Made by a program: the position numbers and the translations under genes
NCBI RefSeq assembly: GCF_025837155.1
Contig: NZ_CP107549.1
Location: forward strand, 806,001-870,000
Direction: 5' to 3'
Length of the DNA: 64,000 nt
From: Pseudomonas sp. Z8(2022)
Lineage (GTDB): Bacteria; Pseudomonadota; Gammaproteobacteria; Pseudomonadales; Pseudomonadaceae
Shown here: piece after piece, positions 1 to 7,406 of the stretch
Position numbering within the stretch: position 1 is the stretch's first letter
Layout: each line of letters begins with the position of its first letter
Notes under the pieces: generated by a model
What the model was told of the DNA's origin: nothing
Seen by the model: the letters and a program-made list of their open reading frames with translations, nothing else
The model's database searches: none

Positions 1-31
1 GCATCTGTTTTCTTTCCGATCCGGTTACCCC

Positions 32-1375
32 ATGACCTTCGCTTCCCTCGGTTTGATCGAGCCGCTGCTGCGCACCCTCGCCGATCTCGACTACCAGACC
101 CCGACTCCGGTGCAGAGCCAGGCCATTCCCGCCGTACTCAAGGGCCGCGATCTGATGGCCGCGGCGCAGACCGGCACCGGCAAGACCGCCAGTTTCGCCT
201 TGCCGCTGTTGCAGCGTCTGACCCTGGAAGGCCCGCAGGTGGCGAGCAATTCGGTGCGTGCGCTGGTGCTGGTGCCGACCCGTGAACTGGCCGAACAGGT
301 GCTGCAGAGCTTCCTGGCCTACGGTCAGAACCTGCCGCTTTCCAGCTATGCGGTGTACGGCGGCGTCAGCATCAACTCGCAGATGATGAAGCTGCGCAAG
401 GGCGTCGATGTACTGGTGGCGACGCCGGGGCGACTGCTCGACCTGTACCGGCAGAACGCGGTGAAGTTCTCCCAGTTGCAGACCCTGATCCTCGATGAAG
501 CCGACCGCATGCTAGACTTGGGCTTCGCCCGGGAACTGGACGAGCTGTTCAGCGCACTGCCGAAGAAGCGTCAGACTCTGCTGTTCTCCGCCACCTTCTC
601 CGACGCCATCCGGCAGATGGCCGGTGAGTTGCTGCGTGACCCGCTGTCGGTGGAAGTCAGCCCGCGCAATGCCGCCGCCAAAAGCGTCAGGCAGTGGCTG
701 ATCCCGGTGGACAAGAAGCGCAAGAACGAGCTGTTCCTGCATCTGTTGCAGGAAAGACGCTGGGGGCAGGTGCTGGTATTCGCCAAGACGCGCAAGGGCG
801 TCGACCAGCTGGAGCAGGAACTGCTGGCCATGGGGGTGGCGGCCGACTCGATTCATGGCGACAAGCCGCAGCCGAGTCGCCTGCGTGCGCTGGAACGCTT
901 CAAGGCCGGCGAGGTGCAGATTCTGGTGGCCACCGATGTGGCCGCACGCGGTCTGGATATCGACGACCTGCCGCTGGTGGTCAACCTCGACCTGCCGATC
1001 AACGCCGAAGACTACGTGCACCGCATCGGACGCACCGGCCGCGCCGGCAGCACCGGTGAGGCGATCTCGCTGGTCTGCGCCGACGAGGTGGATCAACTGG
1101 CGGCGATCGAGAATCTTACCCAGCAACTGATCAAGCGGGCCGACGAACCGGACTTCATCCCCGATCACCGTGTACCGCTGACGGCGGTGGGTGGCCAGGT
1201 GCTGAAGAAACCCAAGAAGCCCAAGCAGAAGCTGATTCCCGGCGCGGGCAAGGCAGGCGGCAAGGGCAATATCCACCTTGGCCGCTGGTTCGAGGAAGAA
1301 GACGCCAAACCCAAGGTCAAGGCGGTGCGCAAGGTGCCGAGCTTCGGCAGTAAGCCCAGGGGCGGCAAGAAGTAG
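32..1375 (+). CDS. rhlE: DEAD-box ATP-dependent RNA helicase, RhlE-like
   Basis: Cytoplasmic RNA helicase that unwinds short RNA duplexes using ATP, typically in ribosome assembly and RNA decay. All superfamily 2 motifs are visible in the 447 residues: the Q motif near residue 20 (TPVQ), Walker A AQTGTGKT near 45-52, PTREL, DEAD (ILDEADRML), SAT in FSATFS, and HRIGRTGRAG near 330. The last 60 residues form a basic, Lys/Gly-rich tail (KKPKKPKQK, then SKPRGGKK), as in RhlE proteins, which probably binds RNA. No clear ribosome binding site precedes the ATG. Pseudomonads carry several RhlE/DbpA/SrmB paralogues, so the family call is firm and the exact orthologue is not. Confidence 0.93.
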   Translation: MTFASLGLIEPLLRTLADLDYQTPTPVQSQAIPAVLKGRDLMAAAQTGTGKTASFALPLLQRLTLEGPQVASNSVRALVLVPTRELAEQVLQSFLAYGQNLPLSSYAVYGGVSINSQMMKLRKGVDVLVATPGRLLDLYRQNAVKFSQLQTLILDEADRMLDLGFARELDELFSALPKKRQTLLFSATFSDAIRQMAGELLRDPLSVEVSPRNAAAKSVRQWLIPVDKKRKNELFLHLLQERRWGQVLVFAKTRKGVDQLEQELLAMGVAADSIHGDKPQPSRLRALERFKAGEVQILVATDVAARGLDIDDLPLVVNLDLPINAEDYVHRIGRTGRAGSTGEAISLVCADEVDQLAAIENLTQQLIKRADEPDFIPDHRVPLTAVGGQVLKKPKKPKQKLIPGAGKAGGKGNIHLGRWFEEEDAKPKVKAVRKVPSFGSKPRGGKK

Positions 1376-1391
1376 GGAGGCTTGCTGCAGG

Positions 1392-1419
1392 CGGCGGACA
1401 AGGCGAAGCTTGTCCGCCG
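1392..1419. terminator. Hairpin between convergent genes
   Basis: An 11-bp perfect stem (CGGCGGACAAG paired with CTTGTCCGCCG) around a 6-base loop lies between the convergent helicase and VOC genes. Neither side has a T-tract, so it may be a weak bidirectional terminator or an mRNA 3'-end stabiliser. Confidence 0.45.
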
Positions 1420-1420
1420 A

Positions 1421-1789
1421 TCAGGCTTGGATGTTCTGGCCGATTCGCCAGAGCACGCCGCTGGGGTCGAACACCATGAATTCGCGTATGCCCCAGGGCT
1501 GGTCCTGCGGTGCGATCAGCCGCGTACCGAAACGCTCGTCAAGACGCGCTGTCTGGATCTGCTGCCACCAGGCATCGACTTCCTCCACCAGCATGTGCAT
1601 GACGAAGTTCTCCGCCTGCTCCTTGACGTAGAAGTTCTGCAGCAGAAAGGCGCAGTGATCGCCGTGGCTGAAGTAGGCCATCTGATCGTCCGACCAGCCG
1701 GGCTTGAAGCCCATGGCCCGGTAGAAATCCATACTCAGGGTGAAGTCCCGTGCCGGGACGAAGGTTTTCAGTTCGACGCTGCGCAGCAT
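1421..1789 (-). CDS. VOC (glyoxalase/bleomycin-resistance) family protein
   Basis: Small 122-residue protein of the vicinal-oxygen-chelate fold, which includes glyoxalases, dioxygenases and bleomycin-binding proteins. The sequence shows the beta-alpha-beta-beta-beta pattern with MDFYRAMGF near residue 22, HMLVEEVDAWW in the middle, and the typical C-terminal FMVFDPSGVLWRIGQ. I chose the ATG at 1789 (MLRSVELKTF) because AAGGAAAGG lies just upstream and VOC proteins start at this strand; the frame stays open a further 28 codons upstream. Substrate and metal use cannot be read from the sequence. It is separated from the PAS gene upstream by about 90 bp, so it may or may not share its transcript. 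Confidence 0.82.
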   Translation of the reverse strand: MLRSVELKTFVPARDFTLSMDFYRAMGFKPGWSDDQMAYFSHGDHCAFLLQNFYVKEQAENFVMHMLVEEVDAWWQQIQTARLDERFGTRLIAPQDQPWGIREFMVFDPSGVLWRIGQNIQA

Positions 1790-1877
1790 GTAGATCCCTT
1801 TCCTTGGAGCCGTCGCTCGAATGCGATCAGGGCATTGTATCCGGCCTGAACCGGATTGCACCCGGACCACCACGGTC

Positions 1878-2315
1878 TCAACTCGTCGATTGCGCCCGTT
1901 CCGCCACCGCAGCAGCGGTCATGTCGTAGATCACCAGACACACATGTTCCACCGGCTGACCCGCCAGCGGCAGCAGGGTGACGTTCTGGTACATGAAGTC
2001 GGCCTGGCCGGTGATCGGCTGGTAGCTCTTGAAACGCATCAGGTACGGGCGCTGCTGCCACAGGCTGAATGCACGGGTGCCCAGTTGCACCACGCTTTCC
2101 ACCTTGCGCTGAAGCCAGGGGCGGTCGATGTCCGGGAACAGCTCGAACAGCGAGCGGCCCTGTACCTGATCCGGCCCCAGACCCGAGTGGTTCTCCATGA
2201 AGGCGTTCCACACCTCGACGCGGTACTGGCGGTCGAGCACCACCACGCCGACGTCGATGCATTGCACGATATCCAGCAGCCAGTGAACTTCCTTGATGTC
2301 GATCTGCGCGGGCAT
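1878..2315 (-). CDS. Single PAS-domain sensory protein
   Basis: A 145-residue protein that is essentially one PAS domain: DVGVVVLDRQYRVEVWN near residue 22 is the classic PAS entry strand, followed by GRSLFELFPDID and a C-terminal strand FMYQNVTLLPLAG. It has no transmitter, HAMP or output domain, so it should act through a partner. It starts 4 bp after the stop of the CheC-fused response regulator and must be co-transcribed with it, which suggests that the PAS protein supplies or modulates the signal for that regulator. The ligand (haem, flavin or a small molecule) is unknown. The family call is good; the function is inferred from context only. Confidence 0.8.
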   Translation of the reverse strand: MPAQIDIKEVHWLLDIVQCIDVGVVVLDRQYRVEVWNAFMENHSGLGPDQVQGRSLFELFPDIDRPWLQRKVESVVQLGTRAFSLWQQRPYLMRFKSYQPITGQADFMYQNVTLLPLAGQPVEHVCLVIYDMTAAAVAERAQSTS

Positions 2316-2319
2316 GGCC

Positions 2320-3321
2320 TCACTCCATCAGGTAGCCGATCTTGGCGGTCAGGCGTTTGATCGAGTCTTCGGTGAATAACAGCAGCAGGTCGAAGTGGAT
2401 GGCGTGGCCCTCCAGGTTGTAGCTGATCTCCACGGCCAGGGTCTTGCGCCAGCGTTGCCTGTTGACCTGGATGAGCTGGTCGAGGCTGGCATGCTGGCCC
2501 AGTAGCTGCGGATGGCCCTGTGAGAAACGCAGATCGAGCTGCTCGGCGATGCCGGCAAGGCAGGCGCCGATCAGGATGCTGGCCAGATCCAGCAGCATCT
2601 CCGAGGTTTCGCCTTCGCTCTTCGGCTGCCATCCGAGCAGGCGCGCCATGTCGTCCACTTCCGAGTCGTGAAACAGCAGCAGTGCCTCGCCGGCGATGGC
2701 CTCGCCGATAAAACCCTGGCAGATGGCGCTGAAGCGCTCGCCACGCTGGGCGTCGAGCAGAGTCATGTGCAGTTCGCTGACCTCGAAGAGGTTCACCTGC
2801 GGCACCGGCAGCTGCACGAATACGCCCAGCACCTTGGCCAGCAGTGCGGCGGCGCGGCCCATGGCGACGTTGCTCACCTCGCGCAGGGCATCACGGAAGC
2901 TGACCTTGAGCTGCGACAAAGCCGCAGCCTGGGCCTGCGCGGCCGGTGTGGTCCGAGGGTCGAACAGTTTCAGCTCGATCAGCGTCTGGCGCAGGATCTC
3001 GGGATCGGCGGGTTTTCTGATGAACGCCAGGGCCCCCAGTTCACGTACGCGACGCACGGCTTCTTCCTGCACGTCGCCGGACACCACGATGACCTGGCTC
3101 TTGAGCCCTTCGGCGCGCAGCGCCGCGAGAGTTTGATAGCCGTCGAGCAGCGGCATGGTCAGGTCGAGCAGCATGACCTGACCCAGGCCCTGGCGGATCA
3201 ACGCCAAGGCTTCTTCGCCATTGCTCGCCTGGCTGAGGGAAACCGGCCAGTCGACCGGCAGGGCGCGGATCAGTTGCTTGCGCGCCATGTTGGAGTCGTC
3301 GCAGACCAGCAGCGGGATCAC
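2320..3321 (-). CDS. Response regulator fused to a CheC-type phosphatase domain
   Basis: Residues 1-120 are a receiver domain with the acidic pair D8-D9, phospho-acceptor D53 (MLLDLTMPLLDG), the Ser of VVSGD and the Lys of FIRKPAD. From about residue 140 to 333 the protein matches CheC/CheX-type CheY-P phosphatases: LREVSNVAMGRAAALLA carries the E-x2-N pattern of the first active-site helix. The second helix (LLDLASILIGACLAG) has Asp and Ser in the positions usually held by Glu and Asn, so only one phosphatase site looks intact. The likely role is phosphorylation-controlled dephosphorylation of a CheY-like protein, or self-regulation. It is first in a two-gene unit with the PAS protein. The family is clear; the pathway is not. 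Confidence 0.85.
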   Translation of the reverse strand: MIPLLVCDDSNMARKQLIRALPVDWPVSLSQASNGEEALALIRQGLGQVMLLDLTMPLLDGYQTLAALRAEGLKSQVIVVSGDVQEEAVRRVRELGALAFIRKPADPEILRQTLIELKLFDPRTTPAAQAQAAALSQLKVSFRDALREVSNVAMGRAAALLAKVLGVFVQLPVPQVNLFEVSELHMTLLDAQRGERFSAICQGFIGEAIAGEALLLFHDSEVDDMARLLGWQPKSEGETSEMLLDLASILIGACLAGIAEQLDLRFSQGHPQLLGQHASLDQLIQVNRQRWRKTLAVEISYNLEGHAIHFDLLLLFTEDSIKRLTAKIGYLME

Positions 3322-3402
3322 GGCAGAGAATTACCTGTGTGGGTTGCGCTGAATTTGAGCATAGCCGCAGCCGACGTGGCGTCACTGGGACTCAGCGGTT
3401 TT

Positions 3403-4647
3403 TCACACCGGCAGTCTGCGCAACCAGTTCAGCGCACCTTGCGCTGCCACCCGCCCGCTGGCAAAGCAGGCGGTGAGCAGGTAGCCGCCGGTAGGCGCTT
3501 CCCAGTCGAGCATTTCGCCGGCGCAGAACACGCCGGGCAGCGCCTTGAGCATCAGGCCGTCATCCAGCGCTGCGAAAGGCACGCCGCCGGCGCTGCTGAT
3601 CGCCTCGTCCAGCGGCCGGGTTCGCAGCAGGGTGATCGGCAATGCCTTGATCCAGGGCGCCAGAGCGGCTGGCTCGGCGAAGGCTTCGGCAGGCGCCAGC
3701 TCGCGCAGCAGCGCGGCCTTCACACCGTCGAGACCGGCCTGGCGGTGCAGGTGCTTGGCCATCGAGTGCTTGCCGCGCGGCTTGGCCAGCGCCTGTTGCA
3801 GTCTGGCCAGCGGCATCTGCGGCAGCAGGTCGAGGTGAATCACCGCCTGGCCAGCGGTTTCGATGGCGCGGCGGATGTCGGCGGAAAAGGCATACACCAA
3901 GCTGCCCTCGATGCCGCCAGCGGTGAGCACGAACTCACCAATACGAGCGGGCTGCCCGGGGAGGGCGAGGGCGACGTTCTTCAACGGCGCACCGGCGAAT
4001 TTTTCCCTGAGGTATTCGCTCCAGCCAGCCACCTCGAAACCGCAGTTGCTCGGTTTCAGTTCCGCCACGTCGATGCCGCGCGCCTGCAGCAGCGGCACCC
4101 AGGCACCGTCCGAGCCCAGGCGGGCCCAGCTGCCGCCACCCAGGGCCAGCAGGCAGGCGTCCGCGGCATGAGCACGTTCGCCGTCCGGGCCGGCGATACG
4201 CAGGCTGCCGTTCTCGTTCCAGCCCAGCCAGCGACTGCGCGTGTGGATCACCACGCCCAGCTCGCGCAGGCGCTTGAGCCAGGCGCGCAACAGCGGTGCG
4301 GCCTTCATGTCGCTGGGAAAGACGCGGCCGGAGGTGCCGACGAAGGTGTCGATACCTAGGTCATGGATCCAGGCACGCAGGGCGTCGGCGTCGAACTCAC
4401 GGAGCAGCGCCGCGACCTCGGCCTGGCGTTCGCCGTAGCGGCCGATAAAGGCGTCCCAGGGCTCGGAGTGGGTGATGTTCATGCCGCCGACGCCGGCCAG
4501 CAGGAACTTGCGACCGACCGAGGGCATGGCGTCGAACAGCTCCACGCGCACGCCGCCCTGGGCCAGTACTTCGGCAGCCATCAGCCCGGCAGGGCCGCCG
4601 CCGATGATGGCGACGTGAGGAGCGGTGGACGGGCAGGCTGTGGTCAT
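3403..4647 (-). CDS. NAD(P)/FAD-dependent oxidoreductase (HI0933/YhiN-like flavoprotein)
   Basis: 414-residue flavoprotein of the HI0933/BaiN/YhiN group, of which the TIGR03862-type subfamily is common in pseudomonads. It begins with a dinucleotide-binding fold (VAIIGGGPAGLMAAEVLA, residues 12-29), then GRKFLLAGVGGMNITHS, where the family binds FAD. It ends with LPGVFCAGEMLDWEAPTGGYLL, the conserved second FAD motif. The reaction is unknown for most members. I used the ATG at 4647 because the Rossmann strand follows within a dozen residues; the frame runs open far upstream through the antisense of the next gene, which is not coding. It is divergent from the class V aminotransferase, with a 111-bp gap holding both promoters. 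Confidence 0.87.
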   Translation of the reverse strand: MTTACPSTAPHVAIIGGGPAGLMAAEVLAQGGVRVELFDAMPSVGRKFLLAGVGGMNITHSEPWDAFIGRYGERQAEVAALLREFDADALRAWIHDLGIDTFVGTSGRVFPSDMKAAPLLRAWLKRLRELGVVIHTRSRWLGWNENGSLRIAGPDGERAHAADACLLALGGGSWARLGSDGAWVPLLQARGIDVAELKPSNCGFEVAGWSEYLREKFAGAPLKNVALALPGQPARIGEFVLTAGGIEGSLVYAFSADIRRAIETAGQAVIHLDLLPQMPLARLQQALAKPRGKHSMAKHLHRQAGLDGVKAALLRELAPAEAFAEPAALAPWIKALPITLLRTRPLDEAISSAGGVPFAALDDGLMLKALPGVFCAGEMLDWEAPTGGYLLTACFASGRVAAQGALNWLRRLPV

Positions 4648-4758
4648 GGCGGCGGGATGGCTGGAGAATGCTGCGCATTTTACCCGAGTGCTCCCCGGCC
4701 TTGTCATTTGTCCGGGGTTCGGGCAGGTTCTGAGCGAACCTTTTGGCTGGAGCCCGTT

Positions 4759-5889
4759 ATGTCCCAGATCTGCCCCGACATCGATCCCGATGGCCTGATC
4801 GAATATTCGGTGGTCTACACCGACCGCTCGCTGAACCATATGTCGCACTCTTTCCAGGGTGTCATGCGCGATATCTCCGTTACCCTGAAGCAGGTGTACA
4901 ACGCTCATGCCGTGGCGGTGGTGCCGGGCAGCGGCACCTATGGCATGGAAGCGGTGGCGCGCCAGCTGGCAACCGGGCAGAAGTGTCTGGTGATCCGCAA
5001 CGGCTGGTTCAGCTATCGCTGGACGCAGATCTTCGACATGGGCCGGATTCCCGCCGAGGCCAAGGTGCTCAAGGCGCGCCCGGTCGCTGACGGCCCGCAG
5101 GCCGCCTTCGCCCCGGCGCCGCTGGACGAGGTACTGGCCACCATCGCCGCCGAGAAGCCGCAGCTGGTGTTCGCCCCGCACGTGGAAACCTCTTCGGGCA
5201 TGATCCTGCCGGACGACTACCTGCGCGCGGTGAGCGACGCGGTGCACGCCGTCGGCGGTTTGTTCGTGCTCGACTGCATTGCCTCGGGCACCCTCTGGGT
5301 GGACATGCAGGCCTGCGGCATCGACGTGCTGATCAGCGCTCCGCAGAAGGGTTGGAGCGCCTCGCCGTGCTGCGCTTTGGTGATGATGAGCGAGGCAGCC
5401 CAGGCGCGCGTCGAGGCCACGCAGAGCACCAGCTTCGCCTGCGACCTGAAGAAGTGGCTGCAGATCATGCAGGCCTATGAACAGGGTGGCCATGCCTACC
5501 ACGCCACCATGCCCAGCGATGCCCTGGCGCGCTTCCGCGATGCCATGTTGGAGGCCAAGGGCATTGGTTTTGCCAAAGTGCGTGAGCAACAGCAGGAGCT
5601 TGGCGACCGGGTGCGCGCCCTGCTGGCTGCGCGTGGCTTCAGGAGCGTCGCGGCCAAGGGCTTCGAGGCGCCTGGCGTGGTGGTCTGCTACACCGACGAC
5701 GGGCAGATCAGGACTGGCGCCAAGTTCGCCGCCGTCGGCCTGCAGATCGCCGCCGGCGTTCCGCTGCAGTGCGACGAGCCGGCGGATTTCCAGACCTTCC
5801 GCCTCGGTCTGTTCGGGCTGGACAAGCTGGGCAATATCGAACGCACGGTGGCTACGCTGGAGCAGGCGCTGGACAAGGTGCTGGGCTGA
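4759..5889 (+). CDS. Class V aminotransferase (alanine-glyoxylate aminotransferase family)
   Basis: 376-residue PLP enzyme of the serine-pyruvate/alanine-glyoxylate/phosphonate aminotransferase group. GSGTYGMEAVARQ near residue 57 binds the PLP phosphate, LFVLDCIASGTLWVDM holds the PLP-ring Asp, and SAPQKGWSASPC near 196 carries the Schiff-base lysine. The C-terminal small domain ends FRLGLFGLDKLGNIERT. The ATG at 4759 is preceded by GGAG at 4749-4752. It converges with the histone-deacetylase-like gene, whose stop is only 3 bp away. The donor and acceptor substrates cannot be told from sequence; glyoxylate or another 2-oxoacid as acceptor is the family norm. Confidence 0.88.
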   Translation: MSQICPDIDPDGLIEYSVVYTDRSLNHMSHSFQGVMRDISVTLKQVYNAHAVAVVPGSGTYGMEAVARQLATGQKCLVIRNGWFSYRWTQIFDMGRIPAEAKVLKARPVADGPQAAFAPAPLDEVLATIAAEKPQLVFAPHVETSSGMILPDDYLRAVSDAVHAVGGLFVLDCIASGTLWVDMQACGIDVLISAPQKGWSASPCCALVMMSEAAQARVEATQSTSFACDLKKWLQIMQAYEQGGHAYHATMPSDALARFRDAMLEAKGIGFAKVREQQQELGDRVRALLAARGFRSVAAKGFEAPGVVVCYTDDGQIRTGAKFAAVGLQIAAGVPLQCDEPADFQTFRLGLFGLDKLGNIERTVATLEQALDKVLG

Positions 5890-5892
5890 TCC

Positions 5893-6810
5893 TCAGCGCA
5901 ATCCCCGCGCCGCCCACACCCTCGCGGCGCTGTGATGCAGGATGCCGTGGCGGCGGGCGAGGGCGGCGTGATCCTTCGAGTAACCTCCGCCGATCACCCC
6001 AAGCACCGGAATGTCGCGGCCCAGACAGTGCTGCAGCACGGCTTCGTCGCGGGCGGCGAGGCCGGCGTCGGTGAGTTGCAGGTAGCCCAGCGCGTCGTCC
6101 TTGTGTACATCGACACCGGCGTCGTAGAGCACCAGATCCGGCTGGTAGATGGGCAGCAGGTAGTTCAGGGTGTCGTCCACCACCTTCAGGTAATCGGCGT
6201 CGCCCATGCCGCGCGGCAGGGGAATGTCCCAGTCGCTCTGCGCCTTGCGTGCCGGGAAGTTCTGTTCGCAATGCAGCGATACGGTGATCGCATCCGGCTC
6301 GTTTTCCAGCAGTCGAGCGGTGCCGTCGCCCTGGTGCACGTCGCAATCGAAGATCAGCACGCGGTGCACGCGGCCGGCTTCGAGCAGGTAACGGGCGATC
6401 ACCGCCAGGTCGTTGAAGATGCAGAAACCAGAGGGAAAGTCGTAGTGCGCATGGTGCGTGCCGCCGGCCAGGTGGCAGGCCAGGCCGTGACGCAGCGCCA
6501 GTTCGGCCGTCAGCAGCGAGCCGCCGACGGCGCGCACGGTACGCTGCGCCAGTGCCGGGCTCCAGGGCAGGCCGAGGCGGCGCTGATCTTCATGGGACAA
6601 CTCGCCATCCATGTAGCGGGCGATATAGTCTGGGCAGTGAACCAGGGCGAGGATCTCGGCCGGGCACAGTTCCGGACGTCGCAGTTCGGGATCGCTGGTC
6701 AGACCGACCTCGACCAGGTGATCGCGCAGCAGGCGGAACTTCTCCATGGGAAAACGATGCCCGCTGGGGAAGGGCGGGCTGTAGTCGTCGTGGTAGACCA
6801 GTGGCAGCAT
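5893..6810 (-). CDS. Histone deacetylase family protein (class II HDAC-like amidohydrolase)
   Basis: 305-residue member of the arginase/deacetylase fold that hydrolyses acetyl-amide bonds, with acetylpolyamines, acetoin-related compounds or acetyl-lysine as possible substrates. Metal and catalytic motifs are present: the HH of LAGGTHHAHYDFPSGFCIFND (near 135-155), the zinc ligands of FDCDVHQGDGT, and LVLYDAGVDVHKDD, ending with GVIGGGYSKD. Length and motif order fit the bacterial class II type. Its start is 20 bp from the first possible ATG of a divergent GNAT acetyltransferase, so their promoters must overlap each other's coding starts. Protein deacetylation is plausible but unproven; small-molecule deacetylation is the main alternative. 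Confidence 0.9.
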   Translation of the reverse strand: MLPLVYHDDYSPPFPSGHRFPMEKFRLLRDHLVEVGLTSDPELRRPELCPAEILALVHCPDYIARYMDGELSHEDQRRLGLPWSPALAQRTVRAVGGSLLTAELALRHGLACHLAGGTHHAHYDFPSGFCIFNDLAVIARYLLEAGRVHRVLIFDCDVHQGDGTARLLENEPDAITVSLHCEQNFPARKAQSDWDIPLPRGMGDADYLKVVDDTLNYLLPIYQPDLVLYDAGVDVHKDDALGYLQLTDAGLAARDEAVLQHCLGRDIPVLGVIGGGYSKDHAALARRHGILHHSAARVWAARGLR

Positions 6811-6845
6811 GAGAGGCCCGGATTGAACGCATGGCAGGCCAGTAT

Positions 6846-7406
6846 ATGACGACCCCTCTGTGTAGCGCGCGGCTGATCCTGCGGCCCTGGCGCGACGACG
6901 ACCTGGACGATTTGGCGCGGCTGTGTGCCGATCCCGAGGTGATGGCGCACTTTCCTGCGCCGCTGGATCGCGCCGGCAGTGAGACGTTGTTGCGCCGCTT
7001 GCAGGCGCATCAGGACGAACACGGTTTCACCTTCTGGTATCTGCAGCGGCAGGATGACGGTGAGTTCGTCGGCTTCACCGGCCTGGCGCGGGTCGGCTTC
7101 GCGGCGCGCTTTACTCCAGCAGTGGAGATCGGCTGGCGTCTGGCTCGTTCGTGCTGGGGCCTGGGTTATGCGCGTGAAGCCGCGCAGCAGGCGCTGCATC
7201 ATGCCTTCACGACGCTGGCGCTGGACGAGGTGGTGGCCTTCACCGCGCCGGCCAACCGGCGTTCCTGGGGGCTGATGGAACGTCTCGGCATGCGCCGTGA
7301 CGGCGGCTTCGAGCACCCGGGACTGCCGTCCGGGCATCCGCTGCGTGCGCACCTGCTCTATCGTCTGGAGCGGGCGCGCTGGGCGGAACAGGCGCTCAGT
7401 CCCTAA
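6846..7406 (+). CDS. GNAT family N-acetyltransferase (RimJ/RimL type)
   Basis: 186-residue acetyl-CoA-dependent acetyltransferase. The N-terminus (TARLILRPW-type, here CSARLILRPWRDDD), the acetyl-CoA loop near WRLARSCWGLGYAREAAQQ, and the C-terminal FTAPANRRSWGLMERLGMRRDG are diagnostic for the RimJ/RimL/SpeG-like subgroup. ATGs at 6831 and 6846 are both possible; I prefer 6846 because family members start just before the TARLxLRP strand, but neither has a strong ribosome binding site. The gene is divergent from the deacetylase gene, and its last 11 bases overlap the 3' end of the convergent GGDEF-EAL gene. The substrate (protein N-terminus, amino acid or drug) is unknown. Confidence 0.85.
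   Translation: MTTPLCSARLILRPWRDDDLDDLARLCADPEVMAHFPAPLDRAGSETLLRRLQAHQDEHGFTFWYLQRQDDGEFVGFTGLARVGFAARFTPAVEIGWRLARSCWGLGYAREAAQQALHHAFTTLALDEVVAFTAPANRRSWGLMERLGMRRDGGFEHPGLPSGHPLRAHLLYRLERARWAEQALSP

Noticed and set aside
2668..4359. 563-codon plus-strand ORF across the response-regulator and flavoprotein genes
   Set aside because: Antisense to two well-supported genes, with low-complexity composition and no domain.
4363..4758. Long N-terminal extension of the aminotransferase reading frame
   Set aside because: It overlaps the flavoprotein gene antisense. The ATG at 4759 has a ribosome binding site and gives a normal family length.
4648..5589. Long N-terminal extension of the flavoprotein reading frame
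   Set aside because: It runs through the antisense of the class V aminotransferase. The Rossmann fold starts just after the ATG at 4647, so the extension is not coding.
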